Shown: piece by piece, positions 17,084-24,755 of the stretch
How positions within the stretch are numbered: position 1 is the first letter of the stretch
Layout: every line of letters starts with the position of its first letter
From: Candidatus Rifleibacteriota bacterium
GTDB lineage: Bacteria > Riflebacteria > Ozemobacteria > Ozemobacterales > Ozemobacteraceae
Assembly (NCBI GenBank): GCA_022704885.1
Contig: JAKJFO010000012.1
Span: 1 to 45,940 of the forward strand
Reading direction: 5' to 3'
Length of the DNA: 45,940 nt
Position numbers and translations under genes: made by a program
Notes under the pieces: generated by a model
Database searches by the model: none
What the model was told of the DNA's origin: nothing
What the model saw: the letters and a program-made list of their open reading frames with translations, nothing else

Positions 17084-18436
17084 CTAAAACTCTTTGCCTT
17101 TCATGAATTCGGTTTTGATGAAGTTATAGCGTGCCTGATTGACCTGCTTGAGCCAGGCCGGCGCGGCAAAGTAGCCGACGACAGCCTGTTGCATGTCAAT
17201 GTAGGCGTCGTAACTGCTCTGGTTCTTGTCGAAGGTGTCTTTCCACTTCTGGGTGACTTCGGGGTGATAATAGAGAAAGCGCAGGGCCATTTCGCGCATG
17301 AGAATCTCTTTGAAGCGCTTGCCGCGCGCGGCATCATCGAGTTCGACGAACGATGTCATGAACCATGAGTTCTGGGTGACGAAGACGAAACCTTCGGCCG
17401 AAAAGGCGGTTTCGGTATCGGTTGTCGGCATGTAGGCAATAGCCTGGGTGCAGGTCGAGAAAAACTTGGGCAGCACTTCGAAAAGCTCAGCGATTGCGCT
17501 TTTGAGAAGATCAGGTGCTGTTTTCCATTCTGTGGGCAGGCTGGCAGCGGCAGTGCCCACATCTACTTCGGTGACGATCGGCATGTAGTCTCCATCTGGT
17601 ATTGCGGGGGCGCCGCTGGCAGTCGGAGTTTCGACATTGTTGCCCGGATCGTTGCCGGGGTCGGTGGTGTTCGAAGCCGCGTCGTCGACCGGCTTGTAAT
17701 CCCAGCCGGAGACGGATGCGCCGCCCATTACATTGTTTTTTACAAAATCATAACGGGCTTGTGATTTGCTCTGCAGGCTGGCAGGAGCCGCACAGTATTC
17801 GCCGATTGCGAAGGCTAGGTCGATCATCAGCGGCGTTTTGCCGGGCAGTACAACCATGTTGGTTTCGGCGCCCGGGCCGTATACTTTGGTTGAATAGTCG
17901 CCATAAGTCACGGTTTTGCCATATGCCTTGAAGACGTCGGGGTTTTCCTGGATAAAGCTGTAGGCCATGCCGCGGGCCAGAATGTATTTGAAGCGCGCCA
18001 CTTTTTCGGCGCTGGTCGGCATGCGGTTATAAGTAGCCTTGAATTTCTTCGTGTAGACCGACGACGGGAACATTGATCCGTGACCCATCTGTACGATGCC
18101 ATACTGCTCGTTGAAGCCGTTGTATTTGACTTCAAAGTCAAGATTGCTCGGTTCGAGATAGATCATGCGGGTGGCTGAACGGAATTTTTCCGGCAGCGCG
18201 GTCAGCACTGCCTTTACGGCGTTGAGCCAGTCTTCTGACCAGCGATGGACATCGGGGTCATCGGCAATCTCGATGTCGAACTGGTCGCGAATGCTGTTTT
18301 TAAGGGTTTCGAGCGGGTCGGTGTCGCTGGCGTTGTCGTAGACCTGGTATACTGCGTCGAGGTAGCTTTCGGACTGGCTCCATGCCGGAACCGAAAGAGC
18401 CAGAAGAACCGCCATTACTACTGCTAGTTTGTTCAT
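17084..18436 (-). CDS. Secreted two-domain paralogue of the metallopeptidase, zinc motif lost
   Basis: The 450-aa protein has a signal peptide (MNKLAVVMAVLLALSVPAWSQ), then SESYLDAVY as in its neighbour (SGSYLDSIY). It contains two copies of the peptidase domain of the upstream gene, about residues 60-240 and 300-450, joined by an Asn/Asp/Pro/Gly-rich linker (about 250-280). Matching positions are FKRTLVHEMTHCF in the neighbour, FKYILARGMAYSF at 149-161 and FKEILMREMALRF at 375-387 here. HEMTH is thus RGMAY in one copy and REMAL in the other. Both copies keep the downstream QARYDFVK / QARYNFIK segment and end like the neighbour (KGKEF versus DGKEYLN). A catalytic role looks impossible; a binding or inhibitory role is inferred. 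It starts 13 bp after the neighbour's stop. Confidence 0.85.
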   Translation of the reverse strand: MNKLAVVMAVLLALSVPAWSQSESYLDAVYQVYDNASDTDPLETLKNSIRDQFDIEIADDPDVHRWSEDWLNAVKAVLTALPEKFRSATRMIYLEPSNLDFEVKYNGFNEQYGIVQMGHGSMFPSSVYTKKFKATYNRMPTSAEKVARFKYILARGMAYSFIQENPDVFKAYGKTVTYGDYSTKVYGPGAETNMVVLPGKTPLMIDLAFAIGEYCAAPASLQSKSQARYDFVKNNVMGGASVSGWDYKPVDDAASNTTDPGNDPGNNVETPTASGAPAIPDGDYMPIVTEVDVGTAAASLPTEWKTAPDLLKSAIAELFEVLPKFFSTCTQAIAYMPTTDTETAFSAEGFVFVTQNSWFMTSFVELDDAARGKRFKEILMREMALRFLYYHPEVTQKWKDTFDKNQSSYDAYIDMQQAVVGYFAAPAWLKQVNQARYNFIKTEFMKGKEF

Positions 18437-18449
18437 CGGCTTGTTCCTT

Positions 18450-19694
18450 TCAGTTCAGGTATTCTTTGCCATCCATGATGTACTTTTTGATGAAGTTGTA
18501 GCGCTCGAGATCCATGGTGGTGCCGCTCCTCGATACAAAGACACCGTTTCTGATCGAGCCGCCTGACCAGTAGGTAGCTACTGATTCAGCCATGTCTTCT
18601 ACCGGCTGAGTTCGGCCATAACCGGTCGGGCACTGGCCGGCGAGGCGGCCGCCCGGCCAGAACTTCTGGCTCCAGGTCTGCATGACCTGCGGATAGGTAT
18701 TCTGGAAACAGTGAGTCATTTCGTGAACCAGAGTGCGCTTGAAGTTATGCTTGAGATAAGCCATCTGTTCTTCGGTAGTCGGGGCGCGGCCGTAGGCGGC
18801 TACCAGCGAATTATAGGCGCCCTGTGTCATCTGGGCACTGAGGTCGAGCATGTGAATCTTGCGCTGCGGAACGATAACGTAAGCAGCGGCGCTGGGTGGT
18901 ATTCTCGGGTCGTAAGGGGGGCCGTCGCGGTAGACGACATCGGTGCATTTTCTGAAGAATGGCGGCAGAGAGGCGAGAGCTTCGTCGGCAGCTCGCAGCT
19001 GATTTTCGCTCCAGGTCTGGTTTTGACCGTCTACTGCATCTATGCCGTATTTCTGCTTGATCGCGGCGCGAACACCCTCTTTGCCTGTGGCGGTGCTGGT
19101 TCCCGTGCTGGTAGCTGTTGCTGTGGCAGTGCTGGTAGAGGTTCGTGTGCTGGTAGAGGTTCGTGTGCTGGTGGAAGTAGCGGTGCCGGTAGATGTTCGC
19201 GTGCCGGTTGAGGTTGCAGTTGAAGTGCCGGTGGATGTTCGGGTTGCGGTACTGGTGGAGGTAGAAGTTGCAGTACCGGTAGAGGTTCGGGTTGCAGTGC
19301 TGGTGGATGTCGAGGTGCTGGTCGAAGTTGAGGTGCCAGTTACCGGCGGTTTGGGCTTCGGCACGATTTTTTCGCAGGGAATCACGACTACGACAACTCT
19401 GGCGCCGCACATTTTGCCGCCAATGATACGCATGAGCTGGTTGATAATGCTCTGCAGGCGTTCGAGCGCCTTCTGTTGCGCCGGGTCGCCAGTCGGGTCA
19501 GGTACATCTACGACTTTCGGAGGAGTGTTGTCGTCGCCGTTCACGTAGCGTGCTTCGGGTTCATCGGCAACTGCCGAGGTGCCCCGGTCGTCAGCACTGT
19601 AAATACTGTCGAGATAACTGCCGCTTTGCCCGTAAACCGGAGCAAAAGCGATGAAAATCAGCATGCTTACCAGTAGCAGCCATTTCTGAGTCAT
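18450..19694 (-). CDS. Secreted zinc metallopeptidase-like protein with Ser/Thr linker
   Basis: The ATG at 19694, 6 nt after GGGGGAGG, gives 414 aa and the signal peptide MTQKWLLLVSMLIFIAFAPVYGQ; a farther upstream start is rejected. An N-terminal region of about 95 residues follows. Residues 120-203 are an almost pure Thr/Ser linker with Ala, Gly and Arg spacers. The C-terminal domain (about 205-414) has LVHEMTHCFQ with HExxH at 324-328, and about 40 residues later PVEDMAESVATYW, which offers Glu366 or Glu370 as third zinc ligand. This is gluzincin-like geometry, recalling the anthrax lethal factor-like (ATLF) group. Family assignment needs a profile search. The substrate is unknown. The next gene is a zinc-less tandem paralogue. 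Confidence 0.8.
   Translation of the reverse strand: MTQKWLLLVSMLIFIAFAPVYGQSGSYLDSIYSADDRGTSAVADEPEARYVNGDDNTPPKVVDVPDPTGDPAQQKALERLQSIINQLMRIIGGKMCGARVVVVVIPCEKIVPKPKPPVTGTSTSTSTSTSTSTATRTSTGTATSTSTSTATRTSTGTSTATSTGTRTSTGTATSTSTRTSTSTRTSTSTATATATSTGTSTATGKEGVRAAIKQKYGIDAVDGQNQTWSENQLRAADEALASLPPFFRKCTDVVYRDGPPYDPRIPPSAAAYVIVPQRKIHMLDLSAQMTQGAYNSLVAAYGRAPTTEEQMAYLKHNFKRTLVHEMTHCFQNTYPQVMQTWSQKFWPGGRLAGQCPTGYGRTQPVEDMAESVATYWSGGSIRNGVFVSRSGTTMDLERYNFIKKYIMDGKEYLN
19086..19337 (-). repeat. Degenerate repeat array encoding a Thr/Ser linker
   Basis: About 250 bp of short imperfect tandem units (variants of the hexamer-based unit gaggttcgtgtgctggta on the plus strand) encode alternating Ser-Thr, Ala-Thr, Arg-Thr and Gly-Thr residues. 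Third positions vary, so selection seems to act on the protein, but such arrays can change length by slippage. Linkers like this usually separate secreted domains and may be O-glycosylated. Confidence 0.85.
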
Positions 19695-19721
19695 AGAATA
19701 CCTCCCCCTGTACATTCACCT

Positions 19722-19733
19722 GTATAATTATAC
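19722..19733 (-). promoter_or_regulatory. 12-bp palindrome containing a -10-like TATAAT
   Basis: GTATAATTATAC is a perfect palindrome 28 bp upstream of the metallopeptidase ATG. It contains TATAAT (minus strand, 19727-19732), which would place a transcript start near 19720. No convincing -35 is seen at 17 bp. It could be a promoter or a repressor site, or chance in AT-rich DNA. Confidence 0.35.
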
Positions 19734-19773
19734 GAAATTTTATAACAATTTGTTGCAAAAAAACGATATGGGG

Positions 19774-20358
19774 TCAGGGGGAATTGAGCTGGCGGTTGAG
19801 GCGAGCCGGGAAAATAAAGGTTTTCAGGGCAAAAGGTTTTTCGTCGCCACTGCGCATTTTAAGTTTGAGGTCAAGGCCGATGCTGATTCTTAAGGTGCCT
19901 GAACTGGTGCCTTCTGGTTCGATGAAGCGCTCGAGATCGGTCTGCCAGGTCAGCGAGGCAACGCGGTTTTTGATCAGTTCCCGTTCACTGTCACCGCCTT
20001 CACGCCGGAAAATGCTGCCGCCACTTTCAGATGCCTGGTAACGATAAACAACCGGTAAAGCCCTGGCTTCGCGACTGCTGTAAACCATGAAGCTCAGCTG
20101 GTCGGAAGTCGCACTGAGCTGAGCCGGATTACTGACAGATGAATCTGGCGCGATGACGGCGCTGTTCAGATCGGTGCGCAGGCGCGCCAGAAACAGTGCT
20201 CCATCCTGCATCAGCACTGCCGTTCCTTCGCTGCGGCTGAACCCACGGCGAAAATTGGTGAACAGCATAATGGCGGTTCCCATGAATACTGAAACTATGC
20301 CGCAGACCACGAGGATCTCGACCAGGGTAAAGGCCTGTCTGTTTTTACAGATTCTCAT
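19774..20358 (-). CDS. GspJ/PilW-like minor pseudopilin, cluster B
   Basis: The 194-aa product has a basic leader and A-FTLVEILVVCGIVSVFMGTAIML. The prepilin site has Ala rather than Gly at -1 and Glu at +5. The body (GTAVLMQDGALFLARLRTDLNSAVIAPD, LSFMVYSSREARALPVVYRYQASESGGSIFRREGG) follows the GspJ/PilW pattern, in which a beta-strand core is followed by YR/RREG segments. Its start overlaps the preceding pilin gene by 14 bp. It is the last pilin of cluster B; 79 bp separate it from the metallopeptidase gene. Confidence 0.86.
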   Translation of the reverse strand: MRICKNRQAFTLVEILVVCGIVSVFMGTAIMLFTNFRRGFSRSEGTAVLMQDGALFLARLRTDLNSAVIAPDSSVSNPAQLSATSDQLSFMVYSSREARALPVVYRYQASESGGSIFRREGGDSERELIKNRVASLTWQTDLERFIEPEGTSSGTLRISIGLDLKLKMRSGDEKPFALKTFIFPARLNRQLNSP

Positions 20359-20788
20359 TAGCCACCAGCGTTTTCATGAAAAATTCGCGAATACGGTCTG
20401 AGCCAGGAGCAGCGACATACTTTATCGTCACGGTAACTTTCTTGAACAATGTTTTGCCATCGCGTCGAATATCTTCGACTTTCATCGAACGCCAGAGATC
20501 TTCTGCCGGCGAGAACTTGAACAGAACCGGGCCATCAGCAAATTGACCGCCATCGACAATGACATCGCTTTCATATTCGCCGCTTTTGATCTGCCCGAAT
20601 GGCAGAGAGATGATCTGCTCCATAAGCTCGATCGCGGCTGTGTGCGCCCTGAATTCGGCGTCGGTCAGCTGAATGTTTCGGTTACCGGTCGAAAACGTCA
20701 TGAATACCGGCAGCATGATCAGGGCGAGTATGCCGGCTGAAAAGACGATTTCGAGCATCGAGAGGCCGCGGCGCGTGCTATTATTCAT
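20345..20788 (-). CDS. GspI/PilV-like minor pseudopilin, cluster B
   Basis: The product is 147 aa from ATG 20788, overlapping the 703-aa gene by 8 bp; the long upstream extension of the frame is a shadow of that gene. The leader MNNSTRRG is followed by LSMLEIVFSAGILALIMLPVFMTF. Position +1 is Leu instead of Phe and Glu is at +5, a typical prepilin site. HTAAIELMEQIISLPFGQI resembles the GspI/PilV helix (AxxLAExxLEqlr), and VTVTIKYVAAPG is a C-terminal strand. Small size fits GspI. Confidence 0.84.
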   Translation of the reverse strand: MNNSTRRGLSMLEIVFSAGILALIMLPVFMTFSTGNRNIQLTDAEFRAHTAAIELMEQIISLPFGQIKSGEYESDVIVDGGQFADGPVLFKFSPAEDLWRSMKVEDIRRDGKTLFKKVTVTIKYVAAPGSDRIREFFMKTLVANENL

Positions 20789-22892
20789 TCCAGAATGAAT
20801 CCTTGGGATCGATGAATACTTTGTAATAACGATTGTAACCGGTAGTCGTCGGGTCCTGGCCGGGTCTGAAGCGGACAGTGCCACCCTGAAAGCGGTGGTC
20901 GGCGTATATCGAACCGACGCACAGCGAACCGTACATGTCGAACTTAGAGCCGTAGCCAAGTTCTGCGTTCGGGGCTACGACATTTACGTGATTGGGCTGG
21001 GTCGAAGAAAAACTTACCGAGCCGGTACCGGCGAGAACCAGGGTCAGAGCCTCGGCCGGCGATATGCAGCTGATTCCGCGCAGAACCAGATTGCCCTGCT
21101 GCAGTATTATCATGCCACCACCTTTGACTACCATCGGCTGCGGCTTGCCAGCCGCCGGAATCTGCATATCGAGCTGGCGCGAATTTTTTATGCTGACGAT
21201 GGCGTTGAGTTCGAGTTCGCCGCGGTCGTTAAGAAACCGCTTCCAGAAATCGTTGATCGAGTCGATTTCAATCTGTGTGCGGTTTTCGATGACCTGTAAC
21301 AAAGACTGTCCCGTCGGCCGGCCTTTGAAAAACATGTGCTGGTCGCGCGAAATTTCGAGGTTGAGTCCGTTATCCATGGCCAGAATGCCTGCATCCGAGG
21401 GAAAAACCCGACCGGCCTTGTTGCTGTAGACATCCTGCATGCTGTTGTAAGACTCGGCATAGGGCAGTTCACTGATCCTGCTCATCAAAAGCGCGTAATC
21501 AGCATAACTGTCGCAAAGCATGCCAGACTGCAGCAGTGGCCCGCCGACCTGGCGGCCCATGATATCCTGAATCATGATCGAATTGTTCCAGGCGTTTTCA
21601 GAGACCGATGGCAGCAGATACAGAGGTGGCGGACTGACAGAAGTGAACAGCGCCTCGACATCGGGTTCTTCTGGTTTGACTTCAAGGCTGGCATAACGTG
21701 GAAAGGCGATGTGAACGTTGCCGAATACACGGGTGCGAGACTGGTAGCCCTTGCGCGCATCACCGAACAGATGCAGAATCGAAGATTTCGACGAGTATGC
21801 ATTCTTTTCGCCGGTCGACAGAATGTTTCCTTCATACATTGCATCGGTTTCCTTGCGGTTGCTGCGGTCATGAAAGCCGTCAAGCACAAAACTGTGCCCA
21901 AACCGGTAACTGACCTGACGCACAGATGAAGAGCTCTTGTCCCACGGTATCGACAGCGATGAAGAAAAAGAATCGGGCAGAGCATCAGCCGGCGTCGAAA
22001 ACTTGACCGGCGAAAAAATGTTGGGGTTGCTGACATCGTAAAAATGAAAAATTTCGCCGAGATCGCCGGCGCCGGAACAAAGATTGAGACGGCTTCGCCG
22101 GCCACCCATCCAGATCCAGCCGCGCCGCTGCCAGATATCTTTCTCAGCCTCCTCGCGCAGAATATCGCCCATATTCCCGGCTTCGAAAGGAGCATCGGGA
22201 GTTGCGTGATTGTAGGTGATCAGCGGCTTCGGCCCGTCGGTTATCATACCGCGGTAGTCGTTGCGGATAATATTGAAGCCACCTTCGCCGGCGCGCGCAG
22301 CATCATTGACGAACAGACTGAATTTGCCCATCCAGGCCGGAATTGTGCTTCCCACCCTGACCTTGCGTTTGACCAGAATTACCCGGCTGCTGTTCTTGAA
22401 AGTGCCGGTCGATTCGATGACCAGATAACCGTCTTTGGCAGCCGGGTCAGCCCAGCTGGTCGGCGCGGTTTCGCAGATACTGAAATCTCTCAGCCAGACA
22501 TCGACCTTGATCGAGGCGTCTTTGTCCATTTCGCGGGCGAACTCTTCGAGATCGCGGTTCCAGCTGGCGTCGAGCATGTCGTTGATGCAGATGTCTTCGA
22601 GTTCGCCGGGGTTGAGCAGCAGCTGGTTGAGCTGCTGGTTGCCGGAAGTGCCTGACATGACTTTGCCGATCGCTTCGCGCACCGAGCCGATACTGCTGTT
22701 AATGCCGGCTTCAGCAAGAAAGTGAGCGATTTCGCCGTTAACTATGCTCTGAATACCGGTATGCTGATGCCCGACGAACGAATACAGCGAAACCGCCAGA
22801 ATGAGCATAACGGTGCCGATGATGACAGCAAACATTATCGCGAAACCATTGCGGGCTGTTATATTTGACGATACGGTCGAGGCTATCTGCAT
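20781..22892 (-). CDS. Large GspK/PilX-like pilin-related protein (703 aa), cluster B
   Basis: The N terminus NG-FAIMFAVIIGTVMLILAVSLYSFV has a Gly/Phe prepilin site but no Glu at +5, as in PilX and GspK. It continues with AHFLAEAGINSSIGSVREAI, the usual first helix (xxAEAGl). Length is far above the family's 170-330 residues. The remaining 500+ residues are mixed alpha/beta, with Asn-rich and aromatic segments (LSIPWDKSSSSVRQVSYRFGHSFVLDGFHDRS; MVVKGGGMIILQQGNLVLRGISC), probably a surface-exposed tip or adhesive part. First gene of cluster B; its ATG sits 6 bp behind a promoter-like -10, with no ribosome site. Confidence 0.8.
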   Translation of the reverse strand: MQIASTVSSNITARNGFAIMFAVIIGTVMLILAVSLYSFVGHQHTGIQSIVNGEIAHFLAEAGINSSIGSVREAIGKVMSGTSGNQQLNQLLLNPGELEDICINDMLDASWNRDLEEFAREMDKDASIKVDVWLRDFSICETAPTSWADPAAKDGYLVIESTGTFKNSSRVILVKRKVRVGSTIPAWMGKFSLFVNDAARAGEGGFNIIRNDYRGMITDGPKPLITYNHATPDAPFEAGNMGDILREEAEKDIWQRRGWIWMGGRRSRLNLCSGAGDLGEIFHFYDVSNPNIFSPVKFSTPADALPDSFSSSLSIPWDKSSSSVRQVSYRFGHSFVLDGFHDRSNRKETDAMYEGNILSTGEKNAYSSKSSILHLFGDARKGYQSRTRVFGNVHIAFPRYASLEVKPEEPDVEALFTSVSPPPLYLLPSVSENAWNNSIMIQDIMGRQVGGPLLQSGMLCDSYADYALLMSRISELPYAESYNSMQDVYSNKAGRVFPSDAGILAMDNGLNLEISRDQHMFFKGRPTGQSLLQVIENRTQIEIDSINDFWKRFLNDRGELELNAIVSIKNSRQLDMQIPAAGKPQPMVVKGGGMIILQQGNLVLRGISCISPAEALTLVLAGTGSVSFSSTQPNHVNVVAPNAELGYGSKFDMYGSLCVGSIYADHRFQGGTVRFRPGQDPTTTGYNRYYKVFIDPKDSFWNE

Positions 22893-22898
22893 AATTAA

Positions 22899-22927
22899 AT
22901 AATCTCAACCCCGGGCATGATTGTCAA
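22899..22927 (-). promoter_or_regulatory. Sigma-70-like promoter of pilin cluster B (leaderless geometry)
   Basis: On the minus strand TTGACA (22922-22927, perfect consensus) is followed after 17 bp by GATTAT (22899-22904, 4 of 6). Six bases separate the -10 from the ATG at 22892. The expected transcription start, about 7 nt after the -10, is therefore the A of the start codon. No Shine-Dalgarno sequence is present before the ATG. Confidence 0.6.
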
Positions 22928-22950
22928 CGCTTTTACCCATTACGAAAAAC

Positions 22951-22959
22951 TGTTACAAT
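22951..22959 (+). promoter_or_regulatory. Extended -10 promoter for the small exported protein
   Basis: TGTTACAAT is an extended -10 (TG, one base, TACAAT with 5 of 6 matches), 38 bp before the ATG at 22997. The region 17 bp upstream (TTTTAC) is a poor -35, which an extended -10 can compensate. Confidence 0.42.
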
Positions 22960-22996
22960 GTCCAGGTAAATCTGACGCCCGCAGATGGAGGAATAT

Positions 22997-23473
22997 ATGA
23001 AAAATCTCGCTCTGACACTGGCTCTGGTAATGTTGAGCATTGGAGGATACGCCATGATCGAAACTTTGAGTCTTGAACAGCTCGCGCACGGTGCAGACCT
23101 GGTGGTTTCCGGTAAAATCGCCGGCGTTCGCGCCGTTGAAAAACAGGCCGATGGAGTAGAGGTTGTGGCCAACCTTTTTGAAATTAAAGAATGCCTCAAA
23201 GGGGGCATTGCGGCCGGTGAAAAAATCAGAATCAAAACCTGGCGCGGCATCGAAGACAGCGTCGAGTTTGTTGAAGGCAGAAGCTATCTGCTGTTTTTGC
23301 GCAGTGTCGATGGTAACTACGAAGTGTTCAACTCACCACAGGGCAGCTGGCCCATTGAAAAAGACGGCAGTTTCTCGGCCATGGGTCTTGGCAAAACCAT
23401 CGAGCAGGTAAAAACGGCAATCGAGAGCCGCCCGCTCAAGTTTCAGCCTGAATTCAAGCCCCTATCGCTGTAA
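22997..23473 (+). CDS. Small exported protein of unknown function
   Basis: The ATG at 22997 follows GGAGG with 5 nt; an in-frame ATG four codons earlier lies on the ribosome site and is rejected. The 158-aa protein has a signal peptide (MKNLALTLALVMLSIGGYAM). The mature part reads LSLEQLAHGADLVVSGKIAGVRAVEK, then ECLKGGIAAGEKIRIKTWRG, FVEGRSYLLFLR and NSPQGSWPIEKDGSF. This arrangement, a small beta-barrel-like domain in which a voluble VVxGxV strand precedes xLKGxxxxGxxI and GxxYLLFL, recurs in exported bacterial proteins without known function. Convergent to flagellin, with a 17-bp gap. Confidence 0.78.
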   Translation: MKNLALTLALVMLSIGGYAMIETLSLEQLAHGADLVVSGKIAGVRAVEKQADGVEVVANLFEIKECLKGGIAAGEKIRIKTWRGIEDSVEFVEGRSYLLFLRSVDGNYEVFNSPQGSWPIEKDGSFSAMGLGKTIEQVKTAIESRPLKFQPEFKPLSL

Positions 23474-23490
23474 GCTGCTGCTATAAATTT

Positions 23491-24276
23491 TCAGCCGTCG
23501 ATCAGTTTGAGAACGGTCGCCCGGTTTTCGTCCTGCATTTTGAAAGCCTTTATCGCTGCCTTCGATTGCAGGGCGTTAAGGTTCATGTTGATCAGTTCGG
23601 CCGCAATATCTGCATCTTCGATGCGAGACTGCGACGCAGTTGTGTTGATGAACTCATTCTGCAATGCCGCTATCTGCGAGCCTATACCGTTGATGGCGGC
23701 GCCGATCGTGCCGCGCTGCGTCGAAACACTGCTGATCGCCTGATTGACCTGCCCGATTGCCTGGTCGGCACCGGAGCTCAGATTCAGTGCGCTTACTCCG
23801 AGTGCGTTGGCGGTGGCGGCCGGCAGTGACATGGTTTCGCCGCCCTGCAGTTCGATGCTGAAACTGCCGTCGAGCAGCTTTTTATCGTTGTAGACGGTGT
23901 TGTTGGCAGTCTGGTCGATCTGCTGTGCCAGCTGGTCGATTTCGCGCTGAATGTTGCCACGGTCTTCGCTGGTCAGCGTTCCGTTCGCGGCCTGCACCGA
24001 TAATTCGTTCATGCGTTGCAGAATGTCGCCGGTCGAGCTCAAAGCACCTTCAGCGGTCTGCAGCAGGGAAATTTCGTCCTGACGGTTGTTGATGCCCATC
24101 AGCAGACCTCGCGTCTGCGATTCGAGACTCATTACCATGGCGAGCCCGGCCGGGTCGTCGCTGGCGCTGTTGATTTTTTTGCCGGTTGCCAGCCGGTTCA
24201 GAGTCTTGTTTCTGGCCTCTTCACTTTTTATCAGGCTGCTGTGCAGCCTTTCAGAATTTGTTGCCTTGATAACCAC
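23491..24276 (-). CDS. fliC: Flagellin, short D0/D1 form
   Basis: The 261-aa protein starts at GTG 24276, 8 nt after the strong AAGGAGGTC. The N-terminal D0/D1 part has the conserved ERLHSSLIKSEEARNKTLNRLATGKKINSASDDPAGLAM (in part) and LLQTAEGALSSTGDILQRMNELSVQAANG. The C-terminal part has SQSRIEDADIAAELINMNLNALQSKAAIKAFKMQDENRATVLKLIDG-type residues. Between them only about 50 residues remain, so domains D2 and D3 are absent. This is the minimal filament-forming flagellin type. The N terminus has VIKATNSE where most have INTN, a modest deviation. No other flagellar gene is in the window. Gene symbol is by family; copy identity is not known. Confidence 0.93.
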   Translation of the reverse strand: MVIKATNSERLHSSLIKSEEARNKTLNRLATGKKINSASDDPAGLAMVMSLESQTRGLLMGINNRQDEISLLQTAEGALSSTGDILQRMNELSVQAANGTLTSEDRGNIQREIDQLAQQIDQTANNTVYNDKKLLDGSFSIELQGGETMSLPAATANALGVSALNLSSGADQAIGQVNQAISSVSTQRGTIGAAINGIGSQIAALQNEFINTTASQSRIEDADIAAELINMNLNALQSKAAIKAFKMQDENRATVLKLIDG

Positions 24277-24347
24277 AGTTAAGACCTCCTTGTCTTTTTG
24301 TGTACCTATATACTAAATATATCTGATTTTAAATGTTTCGTCTATTT

Positions 24348-24698
24348 TTACTGGCGCATTGCCTCGATCGCTTCTGCTTCGCTTTCGAAGGGGTTGCCCA
24401 TCTGAAGCAGCCCGACCATTTTAAAAACTCCATAGGTCAGGTCACTGAGCCCGACAAAAGCCAGTTCTCCGCCCTTGTCATCGACGATTATCTCGCTGAG
24501 TTCGATGAGCTGGGCAATGCCCTGCGAGTTGATAACCGGTGAGTCTTTGAGGTTGAGAATGACCTTGTGGCATTCAGACGGCAGATTTTTCTGAACGGCT
24601 TCGAATACTGCTGCACCGCCGTTTTCATCAAGATAGCCGCTGGAACGCACGATAAAAATATCGTTGCTGTTATCTGTACTGATTGTAAAATTGCTCAT
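24348..24698 (-). CDS. STAS-domain protein (anti-sigma factor antagonist type)
   Basis: The 116-aa single-domain protein starts at ATG 24698. The STAS fold is visible: a first strand (DIFIVRSSGYLDENGG), HKVILNLKDSPVINSQGIAQLIELSEIIVDDKGG, and LAFVGLSDLTYGVFKMVGL. The canonical phospho-acceptor Ser of the D-S-S-G type loop is kept as INSQG (Ser58). Such proteins bind anti-sigma factors or take part in stressosome-like switches in the cytoplasm. It precedes the flagellin gene by about 70 bp on the same strand, so control of motility is possible but unproven. Promoter and start codon nearly coincide. Confidence 0.88.
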   Translation of the reverse strand: MSNFTISTDNSNDIFIVRSSGYLDENGGAAVFEAVQKNLPSECHKVILNLKDSPVINSQGIAQLIELSEIIVDDKGGELAFVGLSDLTYGVFKMVGLLQMGNPFESEAEAIEAMRQ

Positions 24699-24704
24699 TG
24701 CCAA

Positions 24705-24733
24705 AATATATAGCTATTTTGCCGGCAAGTCAA
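24705..24733 (-). promoter_or_regulatory. Sigma-70-like promoter of the STAS gene (leaderless geometry)
   Basis: TTGACT (24728-24733) is followed, after 17 bp, by TATATT (24705-24710). Six bases later comes the ATG at 24698, so the expected start point is the A of the ATG. The spacer includes the 10-bp palindrome TTGCCGGCAA. No ribosome site precedes the ATG. Confidence 0.6.
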
Positions 24734-24755
24734 TGCAAAATGGGGGCCCGGAAAT

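Noticed and set aside
19042..19548. Long plus-strand ORF with repeated Val-Glu-Val residues across the linker region
   Set aside because: It is antisense to the metallopeptidase gene, which has a signal peptide, ribosome site and domain motifs; the repeats come from the complement of the Thr/Ser array.
20789..20959. Longer form of the cluster B PilV-like protein
   Set aside because: The extra residues are a frame-shifted reading of the 703-aa gene; the prepilin leader begins at 20788.
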